A stretch of DNA of 64,000 nucleotides from Streptococcus halichoeri (GCF_009870755.1 NZ_WLZU01000001.1:62001-126000), one strand, 5' to 3'; shown: positions 19,767 through 31,689, counted from the stretch's first letter. Notes: a model not told the origin generated them from the sequence alone. Made by a program: numbers and translations.

Positions 19767-22325
19767 ATGACAAAAACGACGATCTCTCCTGGAATGCAAC
19801 AGTATTTGGCAATCAAAGAAAATTATCCCGATGCCTTTTTACTCTTTAGGATGGGTGACTTTTACGAATTATTTTATGATGATGCTGTCAAGGCAGCGCA
19901 AATTTTAGAAATAGGACTAACCAGCCGCAATAAAAATGCTGAGAATCCTATTCCAATGGCGGGAGTACCCCATCATTCAGCCCAGCAATACATTGATATT
20001 TTAGTGGAAATGGGCCATAAAGTGGCCATTGCCGAGCAGATGGAAGACCCAAAACAAGCTGTCGGTGTTGTCAAACGCGAAGTTGTCCAAGTGATTACCC
20101 CAGGAACGGTGGTGGATTCTGCCATACCAAACACTGCTAATAATTTCTTAGTTGCGGTGGATTTTATGGGGCAAGATTATGGCTTAGCTTATATGGATTT
20201 GGCAACAGGAGAATTTTTTGTTACTAATCTAGATAGTTTTGCTAGTGTCTGCAGTGAAATATTGAATCTGCAGGCCAAAGAAGTTGTTTTAGGGTTTTCT
20301 CTGTCAGCAGAAGAGGAGGAGCGCTGTGTAAAGCAATATCAGTGGCTACTTTCTTATGAAACAGACCTCATTGATGAAACAGATTTAATTGTGGATACCT
20401 TAACGACAATTGAGGTGCAAGCAAGTAAACGCTTGTTAAGCTATGTTCATAAAACACAAATGCGCGAGCTTAGCCATTTACAAAAGGCGGTGCATTACGA
20501 GGTAAAAGATTACTTGCAGATGTCTTATGCCACGAAAAACAGCCTTGATCTAGTAGCGAATGCGCGAACAGGCAAAAAGCATGGCAGTCTATACTGGCTG
20601 TTAGATGAAACTAAAACAGCTATGGGGATGCGTCTGCTCAAAGCTTGGATAGACCGGCCCCTCCTTCACCATGAGCAAATTCTTGAGCGGCAAAATATTA
20701 TACAAGTCTTTTTAGATGCCTTTATTGAGCGGGTGGATTTGAGTGATAGTTTAAAAGGTGTCTATGATATTGAACGCTTGACCAGCCGGGTTTCGTTTGG
20801 CAAGGTTAATCCCAAAGATCTCTTACAGCTTGCCCAGACGCTTAGCAAGATTCCAACGATAAAATCAATTTTACAGAGTTTTCGGAGTAAACACCTTGAC
20901 AAGCTTGTCAAGGACTTAGATCCTTTGCCAGAGTTGGCGCATTTGTTGAGCTCGGCGATTAACCCGGATGCTCCGGCAACGATTAGCGAAGGGGACATCA
21001 TTAAGACCGGCTTTGATGAGCGCCTGGACCATTACAGGCTTGTCATGAAAGAAGGGACGAGCTGGATTGCAGATTTAGAAGCTAGAGAGCGCGAAGCATC
21101 AGGGATTAACAACCTCAAGATTGACTATAATCGAAAAGATGGTTACTATTTCCATGTCACTAACTCTCACCTGGATTTAGTACCTGAGCATTTCTTTCGA
21201 AAAGCAACGCTGAAAAATTCGGAGCGCTATGGCACCACTGAGTTAGCCAAAATTGAAGGGCAGATGCTAGAGGCGCGAGAAGAATCGGCCAATCTAGAAT
21301 ATGATATTTTCTTGCGTATTCGTAGTCAAGTGGAAGCTTATATTGGACGCTTGCAAGCCTTGGCCAAGGCCATTGCAACGATTGACGTTTTGCAAAGTCT
21401 GGCAACTGTAGCTGAAAATAATCATTATGTGCGTCCAATTTTTAATAGTACACGAGATATTATTGTTGAAAACGGGCGTCATGCTGTTGTAGAAAAGGTT
21501 ATGGGGACGCAAGAGTACATTCCTAACAGCATTGATTTACAAGCAGGTAAGACCATCCAACTGATTACAGGGCCTAATATGAGTGGTAAATCCACTTATA
21601 TGCGTCAACTAGCCTTGACAGTTATCATGGCGCAAATGGGATCCTATGTAGCAGCTGATCAGGTTAAAATGCCAATATTTGACGCTATCTTTACACGGAT
21701 TGGTGCAGCAGATGACCTTATCTCTGGCCAGTCAACTTTTATGGTGGAAATGATGGAGGCTAATCATGCCATCCAGCGCGCAAGTAAGCATTCCTTAATT
21801 CTCTTTGACGAGTTGGGCCGTGGGACCGCGACTTACGACGGGATGGCCCTAGCGCAATCTATTATTGAATACATCCATGATTATGTGGGAGCAAAAACTC
21901 TTTTTGCCACTCACTATCATGAGTTGACAGAGCTGTCAAGAAAACTCAAACATCTAGAAAACGTCCATGTTACCACCCTTGAAAAAGACGGCGACGTGAC
22001 CTTCTTGCATAAGATCAGTCAGGGACCAGCCGATAAATCTTATGGGATTCATGTCGCAAAGATTGCCGGTCTGCCTGCTTCCTTGTTGCAGCGTGCTGAT
22101 ACCATTTTGAGTCATCTCGAGGACCAATCACATGCTATTTTACACCCAGAAGCAGAAGACTCTGCGCTGGTAGAGGCACAGCCAGCAAGCCAACAGCTCT
22201 CTTTATTTACAGAGGAATCAGCAGTAAGAGAGAGCTTGGTTCAAGAACTAGCTCAGTTAGACCCACTCAATATGACTCCATTAGAAGCAATGGCAGCCCT
22301 TATCTCACTCAAACAAAAGCTCTAA
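19767..22325 (+). CDS. mutS: DNA mismatch repair protein MutS
   Basis: 852 residues. Domain I contains the mismatch-reading F-x-E motif in [12 protein letters not shown]. Connector, lever and clamp domains follow (about 130-570), then the ABC ATPase: Walker [11 protein letters not shown], signature STFMVEM and Walker [12 protein letters not shown], with FATHYHEL as the switch. The C-terminal tail has the beta-clamp-type motif QLSLF. First gene of mutSL; 25 codons upstream separate it from mutL by a spacer with TTTATGCTATAATAAAC, a possible separate mutL promoter. Confidence 0.98.
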   Translation: MTKTTISPGMQQYLAIKENYPDAFLLFRMGDFYELFYDDAVKAAQILEIGLTSRNKNAENPIPMAGVPHHSAQQYIDILVEMGHKVAIAEQMEDPKQAVGVVKREVVQVITPGTVVDSAIPNTANNFLVAVDFMGQDYGLAYMDLATGEFFVTNLDSFASVCSEILNLQAKEVVLGFSLSAEEEERCVKQYQWLLSYETDLIDETDLIVDTLTTIEVQASKRLLSYVHKTQMRELSHLQKAVHYEVKDYLQMSYATKNSLDLVANARTGKKHGSLYWLLDETKTAMGMRLLKAWIDRPLLHHEQILERQNIIQVFLDAFIERVDLSDSLKGVYDIERLTSRVSFGKVNPKDLLQLAQTLSKIPTIKSILQSFRSKHLDKLVKDLDPLPELAHLLSSAINPDAPATISEGDIIKTGFDERLDHYRLVMKEGTSWIADLEAREREASGINNLKIDYNRKDGYYFHVTNSHLDLVPEHFFRKATLKNSERYGTTELAKIEGQMLEAREESANLEYDIFLRIRSQVEAYIGRLQALAKAIATIDVLQSLATVAENNHYVRPIFNSTRDIIVENGRHAVVEKVMGTQEYIPNSIDLQAGKTIQLITGPNMSGKSTYMRQLALTVIMAQMGSYVAADQVKMPIFDAIFTRIGAADDLISGQSTFMVEMMEANHAIQRASKHSLILFDELGRGTATYDGMALAQSIIEYIHDYVGAKTLFATHYHELTELSRKLKHLENVHVTTLEKDGDVTFLHKISQGPADKSYGIHVAKIAGLPASLLQRADTILSHLEDQSHAILHPEAEDSALVEAQPASQQLSLFTEESAVRESLVQELAQLDPLNMTPLEAMAALISLKQKL

Positions 22326-22402
22326 TTGCTAAACACTAGTTACACACCTAAGTGACTAGTGTTTTATGCTATAATAAACAATATGAAAAGCGAGGAAAAG
22401 AT

Positions 22403-24391
22403 ATGTCAAAAATAACCGAATTGCCAGAAGTTCTCGCCAACCAAATTGCTGCTGGTGAGGTCGTTGAAAGACCAAGTAGTGTTGTCAAAGAATTGGTAGA
22501 AAACGCCATTGACGCCAATAGCACGCAAATTAGCATTGAAATTGAAGAATCTGGCTTAAAGAAAATAAAAATTAGTGATAATGGTTCTGGGATGTCTGAA
22601 GAAGACTTACCCCTTAGCTTGCTTCGGCACGCCACCAGTAAAATTAAAAACCAAGCGGACCTATTTCGCATTCGGACGTTAGGTTTTCGGGGCGAGGCCT
22701 TACCTTCTATTGCCTCCATCAGTTACCTGACGATTGAAACAGCAACAAAAACCTCATCGCACGGTGCCCGGTTAGTGGCTAAAGGCGGAAAGATTGAGAC
22801 CTTAGAACCATGTTCTACACCTGTGGGTACTAAAGTCACTGTTGAAAGTCTCTTTTTTAATACCCCAGCCCGTTTGAAATACATGAAAAGCCTACAGGCT
22901 GAGCTGGCTCATATAGTGGATATTGTTAACCGCCTTAGTTTAGGGCATCCGGAGATTTCCTTTACCTTGATAAGTGATGGCAAGCAGATGACAAAGACGC
23001 AAGGAACAGGGGATCTGCGCCAGGCAATTGCTGGTATCTATGGTTTACAGACAGTTAAGAAGATGATTGCAATTTCACAAACTGATTTGGACTTTGAAGT
23101 CAGTGGCTATATCAGTTTACCTGAATTGACCAGGGCTAATCGCAATTATATTTCTCTCTTAGTCAATGGCCGCTACATCAAGAATTTCTTACTTAATCGG
23201 GCCATTCTTGATGGCTATGGTTCTAAGCTAATGGTGGGCCGTTTTCCCATTGTGGTCATTGCCATTAAGATTGATCCGTACTTAGCGGATGTCAATGTCC
23301 ACCCTACTAAACAAGAGGTGCGGATCTCTAAAGAGAAGGAATTGATGGCGCTTATTAGTCAAGCAATTGCTGAGAGCTTACGGGAGCAGGATTTAATTCC
23401 TGATGCTTTAGAAAATTTGGCCAAATCAAGTATTAAGTCATCAAATAAGCCCGAGCAAACAAGCTTTACACTGCCGTCAAGCCCTGAAAGAGATAACTTT
23501 GATTTTGCTAGCTTGTTTCAACCTCAAACCGTTACGGAACAATCATCGCCAGCTTATGCTGTTAATCACACAGAAAAAAGCACTGAGCCTTATGAACCAA
23601 GCTTACCTAATATGGGAGAAGAGCATAGTGTTGACCAAGGTCAAGTGCGCATCAAGCACGCTAGCCGCCTAGCACCAGACGATGCAGACCATGGTGACCA
23701 CCCTAGTTTACAGGGTGAAAGTAAGGGGAAAATTGATCGCCTTTTGCATCGTTTAGAAGAAGAACAAGCCTCGACTTTCCCGGAAATTGATTACTTTGGC
23801 CAAATGCATGGGACCTACCTATTTGCACAAGGCAAAGATGGCCTTTTTATCATTGATCAGCATGCTGCCCAAGAGCGGGTTAAATACGAATACTATCGCG
23901 AGAAAATTGGTGATGTTGATAGTAGCTTGCAGCAATTATTAGTACCTTACCTCTTTGAATTTTCTGGTGCTGACTTTATTAATTTGCAAGAAAAGCAAGC
24001 TATGCTGGAACAAGTTGGTATTTTTTTAGAACCCTATGGGCATAATACCTTTATTTTAAGGGAGCATCCGATTTGGATGGCAGAGAGTGAAATTGAATCC
24101 GGCATCTATGAAATGTGTGATATGTTGTTGCTTACAAATGAGGTTTCTGTGAAGCGTTACCGGGCTGAATTGGCCATTATGATGTCTTGCAAGCGTTCCA
24201 TCAAAGCTAATCATACTTTGGATGATTATTCTGCTAGGCGTTTGTTGCAAGAGCTAGCGCAGTGCCAAAATCCTTATAATTGCCCACATGGACGCCCTGT
24301 CTTGATTCATTTTACCAACTCAGATATGGAAAAGATGTTTAGGCGGATACAGGAAAATCATACGAGTCTAAGAGAGCTTGGCAAATATTAG
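22403..24391 (+). CDS. mutL: DNA mismatch repair protein MutL (endonuclease type)
   Basis: 662 residues. GHKL ATPase domain at the N terminus ([34 protein letters not shown]) and a C-terminal dimerisation domain holding [12 protein letters not shown], which fits the DQHA-x2-E-x4-E metal-binding motif of nicking MutL proteins, plus SCKRSIKAN and CPHGRP. It therefore should nick DNA rather than depend on MutH. Start at 22403 is chosen because MSKITELP is the family start and GCGAGGAAAAG precedes it; an ORF extension of 17 codons is not conserved. Confidence 0.97.
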   Translation: MSKITELPEVLANQIAAGEVVERPSSVVKELVENAIDANSTQISIEIEESGLKKIKISDNGSGMSEEDLPLSLLRHATSKIKNQADLFRIRTLGFRGEALPSIASISYLTIETATKTSSHGARLVAKGGKIETLEPCSTPVGTKVTVESLFFNTPARLKYMKSLQAELAHIVDIVNRLSLGHPEISFTLISDGKQMTKTQGTGDLRQAIAGIYGLQTVKKMIAISQTDLDFEVSGYISLPELTRANRNYISLLVNGRYIKNFLLNRAILDGYGSKLMVGRFPIVVIAIKIDPYLADVNVHPTKQEVRISKEKELMALISQAIAESLREQDLIPDALENLAKSSIKSSNKPEQTSFTLPSSPERDNFDFASLFQPQTVTEQSSPAYAVNHTEKSTEPYEPSLPNMGEEHSVDQGQVRIKHASRLAPDDADHGDHPSLQGESKGKIDRLLHRLEEEQASTFPEIDYFGQMHGTYLFAQGKDGLFIIDQHAAQERVKYEYYREKIGDVDSSLQQLLVPYLFEFSGADFINLQEKQAMLEQVGIFLEPYGHNTFILREHPIWMAESEIESGIYEMCDMLLLTNEVSVKRYRAELAIMMSCKRSIKANHTLDDYSARRLLQELAQCQNPYNCPHGRPVLIHFTNSDMEKMFRRIQENHTSLRELGKY

Positions 24392-24401
24392 AGAGGTAAC
24401 T

Positions 24402-25637
24402 ATGGGAGAATTTCTAGCATTACCAAAACAAATCAAACTGCGGCAACTGGTTCGGTTTGTTACCATTACTTTAGGTAGTAGTGTCTTTCCGTTTATGGCT
24501 ATGTATTATACTCACTATTTTGGTACCTTTTGGACAGGAATCGTCATGATGCTGACCAGTTTAGTGGGGTTTTTAGGGACACTCTATGGTGGCCATTTGT
24601 CAGATGCTATTGGTCGCAAATGGGTCATTATCGTGGGCTCCTTTGGAGCAACCGGCGGCTGGCTTTGTACCATCCTTGCGAATTATCCTGGGCACACCCT
24701 TCCTGGTCTCACGCTTATTGGTATTTTACTGGTTGAATTTGCGTCTAGCTTTTATGCGCCAGCTTATGAAGCCATGCTGATTGACCTTACTGATGCAAGC
24801 AATCGTCGCTATGTTTATACTCTTAATTATTGGTTTATTAACATTGCAGTCATGTTTGGAGCAGGTCTTGCTGGTTTGTTTTATGATCGGTATTTCTTTG
24901 AATTATTGCTGGCCTTGTTTGTGGTTTCACTGATCTGCTTAGGCGTTGCTTATCTGTACTTTCAAGAGACTAAGCCAGCTAGTCATCATTTTGAACATGG
25001 CTCAGGAATTTTAGCAACTTTTGCTAATTATCGTTCGGTCCTTAGTGATCGGGCCTTTATTTGGTACACACTGGGTTCAAGTTTGTTTGCTTCGATTTGG
25101 ATGCAAATGGACAACTATGTTCCGGTACATTTAAAGCTCCATTTTCACACACAGGTCCTTTTTGGTCAGACGATTAGTAGTGCTAAGATGCTTTCTATTA
25201 TGGTGTTTACAAATACGATACTAATTGTCGTTTTTATGACTTCGGTTAATAAATTGACAGAAAAGTGGTCTTTATTACCACAACTCGTCGTTGGCTCAGC
25301 TATCTTTTCGTTGGGCATGCTCTTAACCTTTTCCTTTGATCACCTTTTGCCAATTTGGATTGCCGTTTTAATTTTTACGTTAGGAGAAATGATTAATGTT
25401 CCAGCTAGTCAGGTGTTACGTGCCGAAATGATGAATCAAGAAAAAATTGGTTCTTATACAGGATTTGTCTCAATGGCTAATCCCATTGGGTCTATCCTTG
25501 CTGGTTTATTAGTATCCATTAGTCATTTTGGAGGGAGATTGGGAGTACAGCTGCTTTTTATTGCAATTGCCTTTACAGGTATGTCAACCATTGTCAAGGC
25601 TGCTCAGATGAAACAAGAGGGAACAAAACATGTTTGA
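24402..25637 (+). CDS. lmrP: MFS multidrug transporter, LmrP-like
   Basis: 411 residues with 12 predicted membrane segments. The loop 2-3 motif [13 protein letters not shown] is the MFS motif [18 protein letters not shown] and [20 protein letters not shown] are further MFS positions. LmrP of Lactococcus is a proton-driven multidrug exporter of this length, and this gene lies between mutL and ruvA in streptococci. Start at 24402 follows GAGAGGTAACT; the longer ORF overlaps mutL. Its stop overlaps the ruvA start by 8 bp. Confidence 0.88.
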   Translation: MGEFLALPKQIKLRQLVRFVTITLGSSVFPFMAMYYTHYFGTFWTGIVMMLTSLVGFLGTLYGGHLSDAIGRKWVIIVGSFGATGGWLCTILANYPGHTLPGLTLIGILLVEFASSFYAPAYEAMLIDLTDASNRRYVYTLNYWFINIAVMFGAGLAGLFYDRYFFELLLALFVVSLICLGVAYLYFQETKPASHHFEHGSGILATFANYRSVLSDRAFIWYTLGSSLFASIWMQMDNYVPVHLKLHFHTQVLFGQTISSAKMLSIMVFTNTILIVVFMTSVNKLTEKWSLLPQLVVGSAIFSLGMLLTFSFDHLLPIWIAVLIFTLGEMINVPASQVLRAEMMNQEKIGSYTGFVSMANPIGSILAGLLVSISHFGGRLGVQLLFIAIAFTGMSTIVKAAQMKQEGTKHV

Positions 25638-26226
25638 TTATATTAAAGGACAATTGACCAAGATCACTGCCAAATATATTGTTGTTGAAGCGAGGGGCCT
25701 GGGCTATATTATCTATGTAGCCAATCCCTATAGTTTTACAAATAGTGTCAACCAAGACGTGACAGTTTATTTGCACCAAGTCATCCGTGAAGATGCCCAT
25801 TTACTATTTGGCTTTCATACGGAAGATGAAAAGGCTGTCTTTTTAAACTTAATCTCTGTCTCTGGGATTGGACCAACGACAGCGTTAGCAATAGTGGCCG
25901 TTGATGATAATGAGGGCTTGGTGGCCGCAATTGACAATAGTGACATTAAATACTTGATGAAGTTTCCTAAGATTGGTAAGAAAACGGCCCAGCAGATGAT
26001 TCTCGACTTGGCTGGTAAGTTTACAGACTTGACAGAAAACGAAGCGCAAGCTAAAGCAGCCCAGCAATCAGACAATCACAATCTGGATGAGGCGATGGAA
26101 GCCCTCTTAGCGCTGGGCTATAAAGCAAATGAGCTCAAGAAAATACGGACGTTCTTTGCGGGAACGGAAACGCAGACGGCTGAGCAGTACATAAAATCAG
26201 CCCTCAAGATGCTGATGAAAGCTTAG
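25630..26226 (+). CDS. ruvA: Holliday junction DNA helicase subunit RuvA
   Basis: 198 residues. OB domain ([20 protein letters not shown]), two helix-hairpin-helix motifs ([13 protein letters not shown] and [16 protein letters not shown]) and the C-terminal RuvB-contacting domain III ([18 protein letters not shown]). It tetramerises on four-way junctions and loads RuvB, which is encoded elsewhere as usual in streptococci. Translationally coupled with lmrP and tag. Confidence 0.97.
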   Translation: MFDYIKGQLTKITAKYIVVEARGLGYIIYVANPYSFTNSVNQDVTVYLHQVIREDAHLLFGFHTEDEKAVFLNLISVSGIGPTTALAIVAVDDNEGLVAAIDNSDIKYLMKFPKIGKKTAQQMILDLAGKFTDLTENEAQAKAAQQSDNHNLDEAMEALLALGYKANELKKIRTFFAGTETQTAEQYIKSALKMLMKA

Positions 26227-26238
26227 GTGGCAAAAACG

Positions 26239-26790
26239 ATGAAGCGATGTTCCTGGGTACCAAAAGGCAATCACCAATATGAAGCTTATCATGACTTGGA
26301 GTGGGGCAAGCCCTTGACAGATGATCGTGCTTTATTTGAGCTGTTGTGTTTAGAGACCTATCAGGCGGGTCTATCTTGGGCGACGGTTTTGAAAAAACGG
26401 CAAGCCTTTCGTCAGGTGTTTCATAACTATGAGATTGCCAGTGTGGGGCAAATGGGAGCGCAGGACTTGGCTAACGCTTTAGAGAATCCACAGATTATCC
26501 GCCATAAGCAAAAGCTACAAGCCACTATTACCAACGCCAAAGCGGTGCGGATCATTCAACAAGAAAGGGGCAGTTTTGCAAACTATCTCTGGGAGTTTGT
26601 CGGTGGTGAAGTCATAATGAATCGTGTTGATGCGCAACACCCTGTTCCCGCTCAAACACAACTCTCACAGCAATTAGCTAAAGATTTGAAAAAGCGAGGT
26701 TTTGCCTTTGTCGGACCAACAACGGTTTACGCTTTTTTAGAGGCAGCAGGCTTTGTTAATGACCACGAGGTAGATTGTGATTTTCGTTAA
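26239..26790 (+). CDS. tag: 3-methyladenine DNA glycosylase I
   Basis: 183 residues from MKRCSWVPKG; removes 3-methyladenine from DNA. Landmarks: the N-terminal zinc-site Cys (RCSWV), YHDLEWGKPLTDDRALFELL and the helix-hairpin-helix region LSWATVLKKRQAFRQVF, plus the conserved YAFLEAAGFVNDHEVDC with His and Cys ligands. The ATG at 26239 has AGGTGG eight bases ahead; a GTG four codons earlier is less likely. It follows ruvA directly. Confidence 0.95.
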   Translation: MKRCSWVPKGNHQYEAYHDLEWGKPLTDDRALFELLCLETYQAGLSWATVLKKRQAFRQVFHNYEIASVGQMGAQDLANALENPQIIRHKQKLQATITNAKAVRIIQQERGSFANYLWEFVGGEVIMNRVDAQHPVPAQTQLSQQLAKDLKKRGFAFVGPTTVYAFLEAAGFVNDHEVDCDFR

Positions 26791-26821
26791 TAGGAGGGGC
26801 TTTGGCTTTCTCACTTTACTG

Positions 26822-26855
26822 GTCAATTCTTGGGAAAAGAATTGACTTTTTGTTA
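26822..26855 (+). terminator. Terminator after tag
   Basis: GTCAATTCTT and AAGAATTGAC form a perfect 10-bp stem around GGGAA and run into TTTTTG. The right arm also provides a TTGACT that could serve as a -35. Confidence 0.7.
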
Positions 26856-26871
26856 AAATAAGGATGTAAAA

Positions 26872-26879
26872 TTCGAATA
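26872..26879 (+). promoter_or_regulatory. CIN box (SigX/ComX site) before cinA-recA
   Basis: TTCGAATA, one base from the streptococcal late-competence consensus TACGAATA, lies 17 bp before the cinA start. cinA-recA is a late competence operon in other streptococci. Confidence 0.6.
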
Positions 26880-26896
26880 ATAAAGTAGGTGACAGG

Positions 26897-28168
26897 ATGA
26901 AAGCTGAACTGATTGCAGTTGGTACGGAAATCTTAACAGGACAAATTGTGAATACTAATAGTCAATTTCTTTCTGAAAAGATGGCTGAATTAGGTATAGA
27001 TGTCTATTTTCAAACAGCTGTCGGTGATAACCAAGAACGCTTATTGCAGGTTATTGACCTGGCCAGTAAGCGGAGTGATTTAGTTATTTTATGTGGAGGG
27101 TTAGGTCCAACCGAGGATGATTTGACGAAACAAACGCTTGCAGCTTATTTGCAGCGTCCTTTAGTAGTGGACAAGCAAGCCCATCAGAAATTAGATGACT
27201 TTTTTGCTCAACGGCCTAAGCACCATCGGACCCCTAATAATGAACGTCAAGCCCAATTAATCAAAGGGGCCATCCCTTTGCAAAATGACACAGGTCTAGC
27301 TGTTGGTGGCTTTTTAGAGCTTGATCAGGTGACTTATGTGGTCTTACCTGGTCCACCAAGTGAATTGAAACCCATGGTGAACCACCATCTTATTCCTTTA
27401 CTAAGCAAGGATCAGTCGCGCCTTTATTCCAAAGTGCTACGTTTTTTTGGTATAGGGGAGAGCCAACTGGTTACTGTTTTAGCGGATTTAATAGAGGGGC
27501 AAACTGACCCAACGCTTGCCCCCTATGCCAAGATTGGTGAGGTCACTCTACGCTTGTCCACAAAGGCAAGCAGTGAAGTGCAGGCGCAACGCTGCTTGGC
27601 TGATCTGGAAAGACGCATATTAGCTCGTAAGAGTTTAGATGGCTTACCTTTGAGTGATTTTTTATATGGTTATGGAGAAGACAATAGTTTAGCAGCAGAG
27701 ACGTTTCGCCTCTTAAAGAAAAAAGATAAGACAATTACAGCAGCGGAGAGCTTAACTGCTGGTCTCTTTCAAACAAAATTGGCGGAGTTTTCGGGCGCAT
27801 CAGAGGTGTTTAAAGGTGGCTTTGTCACCTACAGTATTGAAGAAAAGGCAAACATGCTAAAGCTTTCGTTACCAGATCTCAAAGAGCATGGCGTGGTTAG
27901 TGCCTATACTGCTGAGCAAATGGCTCTAGGCGCAAAACGGCAAGTTGGTGCCGATTTGAGTGTTGCTCTAACAGGGGTAGCTGGTCCATCTATGCTAGAA
28001 GGTCAGCCTGCTGGTACAGTTTTCATTGCTGTTGCTAGTCAAGACGATGTAGTGGTCAATAAGTTTTTAATTGGCGGAAAAAGCCGAAATGAGGTAAGAT
28101 ATATAGCAACACTACACGCCTTTAACATGGTCCGAAATGCTTTATTAAGTGAGGACAGTTTGATATAA
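26897..28168 (+). CDS. cinA: Competence/damage-inducible protein CinA
   Basis: 423 residues. N-terminal MoaB/COG1058 domain ([34 protein letters not shown]) and C-terminal nicotinamide-nucleotide amidohydrolase domain ([31 protein letters not shown]). The two domains take part in pyridine nucleotide recycling (pyrophosphatase and NMN deamidase activities); in pneumococcus CinA also brings RecA to the membrane in competence. It is upstream of recA, separated by 70 bp, with a CIN-box-like element ahead. Confidence 0.96.
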   Translation: MKAELIAVGTEILTGQIVNTNSQFLSEKMAELGIDVYFQTAVGDNQERLLQVIDLASKRSDLVILCGGLGPTEDDLTKQTLAAYLQRPLVVDKQAHQKLDDFFAQRPKHHRTPNNERQAQLIKGAIPLQNDTGLAVGGFLELDQVTYVVLPGPPSELKPMVNHHLIPLLSKDQSRLYSKVLRFFGIGESQLVTVLADLIEGQTDPTLAPYAKIGEVTLRLSTKASSEVQAQRCLADLERRILARKSLDGLPLSDFLYGYGEDNSLAAETFRLLKKKDKTITAAESLTAGLFQTKLAEFSGASEVFKGGFVTYSIEEKANMLKLSLPDLKEHGVVSAYTAEQMALGAKRQVGADLSVALTGVAGPSMLEGQPAGTVFIAVASQDDVVVNKFLIGGKSRNEVRYIATLHAFNMVRNALLSEDSLI

Positions 28169-28238
28169 TGGATTGATTGTGACCTAAAAAATAGCCGGTC
28201 TGTTTTTTAGTCAAAGGTAGTGATATGAGGAGAAAAGA

Positions 28239-29378
28239 GTGGCAAAAAAAGGAAAAAAAGCTGAAGAAATCAGTAAAAAATTTGGCGATGAACGTCGCAA
28301 GGCACTAGATGATGCCCTAAAAAACATTGAAAAAGATTTTGGTAAAGGTGCCGTGATGCGCCTAGGAGAGCGTGCCGAACAAAAAGTTCAGGTAATGAGC
28401 TCAGGGAGTTTAGCACTAGATATGGCGCTTGGAGCAGGCGGCTACCCTAAGGGCCGGATTATTGAGATCTATGGACCGGAATCTTCTGGGAAGACAACAG
28501 TCGCTTTGCATGCCGTCGCTCAAGCTCAAAAAGAAGGAGGCATTGCTGCTTTTATTGATGCTGAGCACGCCTTGGACCCAGCTTATGCTGCTGCTTTAGG
28601 AGTTAATATTGATGAGTTGCTACTGTCTCAACCAGATTCTGGTGAACAGGGCTTAGAAATAGCTGGCAAGCTGATTGATTCTGGTGCCGTTGATTTGGTG
28701 GTAGTGGACTCAGTTGCTGCGCTGGTTCCCCGGGCCGAAATTGACGGCGATATTGGTGATAGTCATGTCGGTTTGCAAGCTCGGATGATGAGTCAAGCTA
28801 TGCGCAAATTGTCTGCTTCTATTAACAAGACAAAGACTATTGCTATTTTTATCAACCAGTTACGTGAAAAAGTTGGGGTTATGTTTGGTAACCCGGAAAC
28901 AACGCCAGGTGGTCGCGCGCTTAAGTTCTACGCATCTGTGCGCCTAGATGTCCGTGGTAATACTCAGATTAAGGGAACCGGTGACCAAAAAGATAGCAAT
29001 ATTGGTAAAGAAACAAAGATTAAAGTTGTAAAGAACAAGGTAGCACCTCCGTTTAAGGTGGCAGAAGTGGAAATCATGTACGGAGAAGGCATCTCGCGTA
29101 CAGGTGAACTCATCAAAATAGCTTCTGATATGGATATTATCCAAAAAGCTGGCGCATGGTTCTCTTACAATGGTGAAAAGATTGGTCAAGGTTCGGAGAA
29201 TGCAAAACGTTATTTAGCAGATCATCCTGAGGTTTTTGATGAGATTGATCGTAAAGTCCGTGTCAAAGCAGGTCTAATTGACGATGATCAAACGCCTAGT
29301 GAGGTAGCAGCTGTTCCTGAAGAAACAGCAGCTGAATTGGTGCTAGACTTTGATGACTCCATTGAAATCGAAGAATAG
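28239..29378 (+). CDS. recA: Recombinase RecA
   Basis: 379 residues from a GTG start behind TGAGGAG. Walker [10 protein letters not shown], Walker [12 protein letters not shown], the L1/L2 DNA-binding loops (between [18 protein letters not shown] and [16 protein letters not shown]) and an acidic C-terminal tail ([14 protein letters not shown]) are all present. Catalyses strand exchange and LexA-type co-protease functions. Likely transcribed both with cinA and from its own promoter. Confidence 0.98.
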   Translation: MAKKGKKAEEISKKFGDERRKALDDALKNIEKDFGKGAVMRLGERAEQKVQVMSSGSLALDMALGAGGYPKGRIIEIYGPESSGKTTVALHAVAQAQKEGGIAAFIDAEHALDPAYAAALGVNIDELLLSQPDSGEQGLEIAGKLIDSGAVDLVVVDSVAALVPRAEIDGDIGDSHVGLQARMMSQAMRKLSASINKTKTIAIFINQLREKVGVMFGNPETTPGGRALKFYASVRLDVRGNTQIKGTGDQKDSNIGKETKIKVVKNKVAPPFKVAEVEIMYGEGISRTGELIKIASDMDIIQKAGAWFSYNGEKIGQGSENAKRYLADHPEVFDEIDRKVRVKAGLIDDDQTPSEVAAVPEETAAELVLDFDDSIEIEE

Positions 29379-29523
29379 CACTCTGTGGCAATCAAGCTTT
29401 TAGTGAGTAGATTAAAATTAAGCGGCGAGCGGTGGTTCCTTGCTGGGATTAGAAGTGAAGTTTATGAAGTTCATTTAGATTAACAATAGGAGAGCCGCTC
29501 AATGTTTCGTTGTTTACCCAAGT

Positions 29524-29582
29524 AAAATGAATGAAGATAGTCGGTCCCTAAGGGCAGCGGCTATGTTCCATTCATTTTTTTG
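29524..29582 (+). terminator. Terminator after recA
   Basis: AAATGAATG...ATAG pairs with CTAT...CATTCATTT, followed by seven T residues. Confidence 0.75.
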
Positions 29583-30026
29583 TGTTGTTTAGGGCTCAGA
29601 AAAAGGGGCCTTCATATGTATATGTAAAGGTCTTCCTCCTAGCCGTTTTTGAAGTCGGAGGTTGACCTTAGCATGTGTTCCTGAGTTTCTTTTAAAAACT
29701 GAGAGCATAGTGTCCCTTATAGCTTACTCTTTGTTTTTTGCTGTTCTTGCTAACGAGGACATTGCCAGTTTATTGCTAGTTGCAATGTTTATGATACTGT
29801 TCAAAGGGCCAAGTCGTACAGCTGTGCAGCCAAGGACGTGTGCTTGTTATAGCAGAGCTTTGATTGCAAAATGCTCAGCAATCCCTCTAAATCAAGGATT
29901 ATAAGGTCTTAATAGCCAATATTTGCCTAACCCTATTTGAAAAAATAGGTCCAAAGACCGATACTTCTCCAATTCTGTCTATGTTACAATGACAGTATCA
30001 CGAGATAGAAAGTGAGAACTAACGAC
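29583..30026. other. Intergenic region between recA terminator and spxA
   Basis: No convincing gene. An 80-codon ORF at 29662-29904 has no ribosome site and shows no recognisable family; it may be debris. A TTACAAT near 29984-29990 suits the spxA promoter. Confidence 0.5.
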
Positions 30027-30425
30027 ATGATTAAGATCTATACTATTTCAAGTTGTACCAGTTGTAAAAAAGCAAAGACATGGCTTAATGATCATAAATT
30101 AGCTTATAAAGAACAAAATTTAGGAAAAGAACAGCTCACAAAAGAGGAAATTTTAGCTATTTTATCCAAAACAGAAAATGGTGTTGAGAGCATTGTCTCT
30201 TCAAAAAATCGCTATGCTAAGGCCTTGAACTGTAATATTGATGAGTTAAGTGTCAGTGAAGTGGTGGATTTAATTCAAGATAATCCTCGGATTTTAAAGA
30301 GCCCGATCTTAATTGATGATAAACGTCTTCAGGTTGGCTACAAAGAAGATGACATTCGCGCCTTCTTACCTCGTTCGATTCGTAATATTGAAAATACTCA
30401 GGCACGTTTGCGTGCAGCCCTGTAA
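30027..30425 (+). CDS. spxA: Spx-family transcriptional regulator
   Basis: 132 residues from MIKIYTISSCTSCKKAK, with the redox CxxC at Cys10/Cys13 and the ArsC-like fold (IDDKRLQVGYKEDDIRAFLPR). Spx binds the RNA polymerase alpha C-terminal domain and reprograms transcription in oxidative and disulfide stress. A five-codon extension of the ORF is ignored because the family starts MIKIY or MVTLY. Streptococci have two Spx paralogues; which one this is cannot be decided here. Confidence 0.92.
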   Translation: MIKIYTISSCTSCKKAKTWLNDHKLAYKEQNLGKEQLTKEEILAILSKTENGVESIVSSKNRYAKALNCNIDELSVSEVVDLIQDNPRILKSPILIDDKRLQVGYKEDDIRAFLPRSIRNIENTQARLRAAL

Positions 30426-30537
30426 GCTGTTTTAGGTAGAAGCTGACTTGTTGGCAGTCTTAGTGAGTGTGAGCCTATCATGAAACACGTTTGAAAAGCT
30501 TTTTCCGGTTGCAATTAGTGGCTATTTGTTTTTGATG

Positions 30538-30592
30538 AGGAGTGGTCTGCGGAGCTTGAAATAAGTCTCAAGTTTTCCTGGCACTCCTTTTT
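30538..30592 (+). terminator. Terminator between spxA and ireB
   Basis: AGGAGTG pairs with CACTCCT across an inner stem-loop (GAGCTTGA/TCTCAAG), then TTTTT. Confidence 0.65.
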
Positions 30593-30613
30593 AGTGACCT
30601 TTAATTAGATTTC

Positions 30614-30642
30614 TTGTTAATTCCTAAAAAATAGGCTATAAT
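30614..30642 (+). promoter_or_regulatory. SigA promoter of the ireB-ruvX operon
   Basis: TTGTTA, 17-bp spacer, TATAAT, located 38 bp before the ireB start. Confidence 0.75.
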
Positions 30643-30679
30643 ATAACATGGTACTTAATGTTAGAAAGAAGGTGTAAGT

Positions 30680-30949
30680 ATGGGATTTACAGATGAAACA
30701 GTTCGTTTTAGATTAGATGATGGTGAAAAAAAAGAAATCAGTGAAACTTTAACGGCTGTTTACCAATCTCTTGAAGAAAAAGGTTACAACCCGATCAATC
30801 AAATTGTAGGGTATGTATTAAGTGGTGACCCTGCTTATGTACCTAGATACAATGATGCGCGAAACCAGATTCGCAAGTACGAACGTGATGAGATAGTAGA
30901 AGAGCTGGTCCGTTATTATCTACAAGGAAATGGAATCAACGTAAAATGA
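30680..30949 (+). CDS. ireB: IreB family regulatory phosphoprotein
   Basis: 89 residues, [20 protein letters not shown]; the family (UPF0297) is highly conserved. In Enterococcus IreB is phosphorylated by the Ser/Thr kinase IreK on N-terminal Thr residues and restrains cephalosporin resistance; Thr4 and Thr7 are present here. First gene of the conserved ireB-ruvX-DUF1292 trio; its stop overlaps the ruvX start by 4 bp. Confidence 0.95.
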   Translation: MGFTDETVRFRLDDGEKKEISETLTAVYQSLEEKGYNPINQIVGYVLSGDPAYVPRYNDARNQIRKYERDEIVEELVRYYLQGNGINVK

Positions 30950-31365
30950 GAATAATGGGGCTTGATGTCGGCTCAAAGACAGTTGGTGTTGCCATTAGTG
31001 ATCCTTTGGGTTTTACCGCTCAGGGATTGGAAATTATTGCTATTGATGAAGAAAAAAATAGTTTTGGTTTTGAGCAAATTGGTGACCTGGTAAAGCAATA
31101 CCAAGTGGAAAAATTTGTGATTGGTTTGCCCAAAAATATGAATAATACTTGTGGACCGCGCGTGGAAGCCAGCAGAGCTTACGGGGATAAACTTGAAGCA
31201 TTATTTCATCTACCGGTTGTGTATCAAGATGAGCGTTTAACTACAGTTCAGGCAGAGCGAATGTTAGTTGAACAGGCTGATATTAGCCGACAGAAACGCA
31301 AAAAAGTTATTGATAAGTTAGCTGCTCAGCTGATATTACAAAATTATTTAGATAGATCTTTTTAA
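30946..31365 (+). CDS. ruvX: Putative Holliday junction resolvase RuvX (YqgF)
   Basis: 139 residues. RNase H-like fold with the first acidic residue in [17 protein letters not shown] and the later motif [17 protein letters not shown] (DERLTT is diagnostic). Implicated in pre-16S rRNA 5'-end processing and possibly junction resolution. Coupled to ireB by overlap. Confidence 0.95.
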   Translation: MRIMGLDVGSKTVGVAISDPLGFTAQGLEIIAIDEEKNSFGFEQIGDLVKQYQVEKFVIGLPKNMNNTCGPRVEASRAYGDKLEALFHLPVVYQDERLTTVQAERMLVEQADISRQKRKKVIDKLAAQLILQNYLDRSF

Positions 31366-31375
31366 GGAGAAGCAT

Positions 31376-31687
31376 ATGGCACATACGCACGACCATGATC
31401 ATAATCATGAACACGATGTTATCACCCTTGTTGATGAGCAGGGCAATGAGACCCTCTTTGAAATTTTGTTGACCATCGATGGCCGGGAAGAATTTGGTAA
31501 AAATTATGTTTTGTTAGTCCCAGCTGGTTCAGAAGAAGACGAGTCAGGTGAGATTGAAATTCAGGCCTATTCATTTATTGAAAATGAGGATGGAACAGAA
31601 GGCGACCTTCAGCCCATCCCTGAAGACTCCGATGCAGAGTGGGATATGATTGAAGAAGTCTTTAATAGCTTTTTAGACGAAGAGTAA
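31376..31687 (+). CDS. DUF1292 (UPF0473) protein
   Basis: 103 residues, strongly acidic, opening with a His/Asp-rich stretch ([20 protein letters not shown]) that could bind metal, then the DUF1292 core ([17 protein letters not shown]). Third gene of the ireB-ruvX operon in Firmicutes; function unknown. Ribosome site AAGGAGAAG. Confidence 0.93.
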   Translation: MAHTHDHDHNHEHDVITLVDEQGNETLFEILLTIDGREEFGKNYVLLVPAGSEEDESGEIEIQAYSFIENEDGTEGDLQPIPEDSDAEWDMIEEVFNSFLDEE

Positions 31688-31689
31688 GG

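Noticed and set aside
29662-29904. 80-codon ORF after recA
   Set aside because: No ribosome site, no recognisable family, lies in a degenerate spacer; could be debris but is not supported as a gene.
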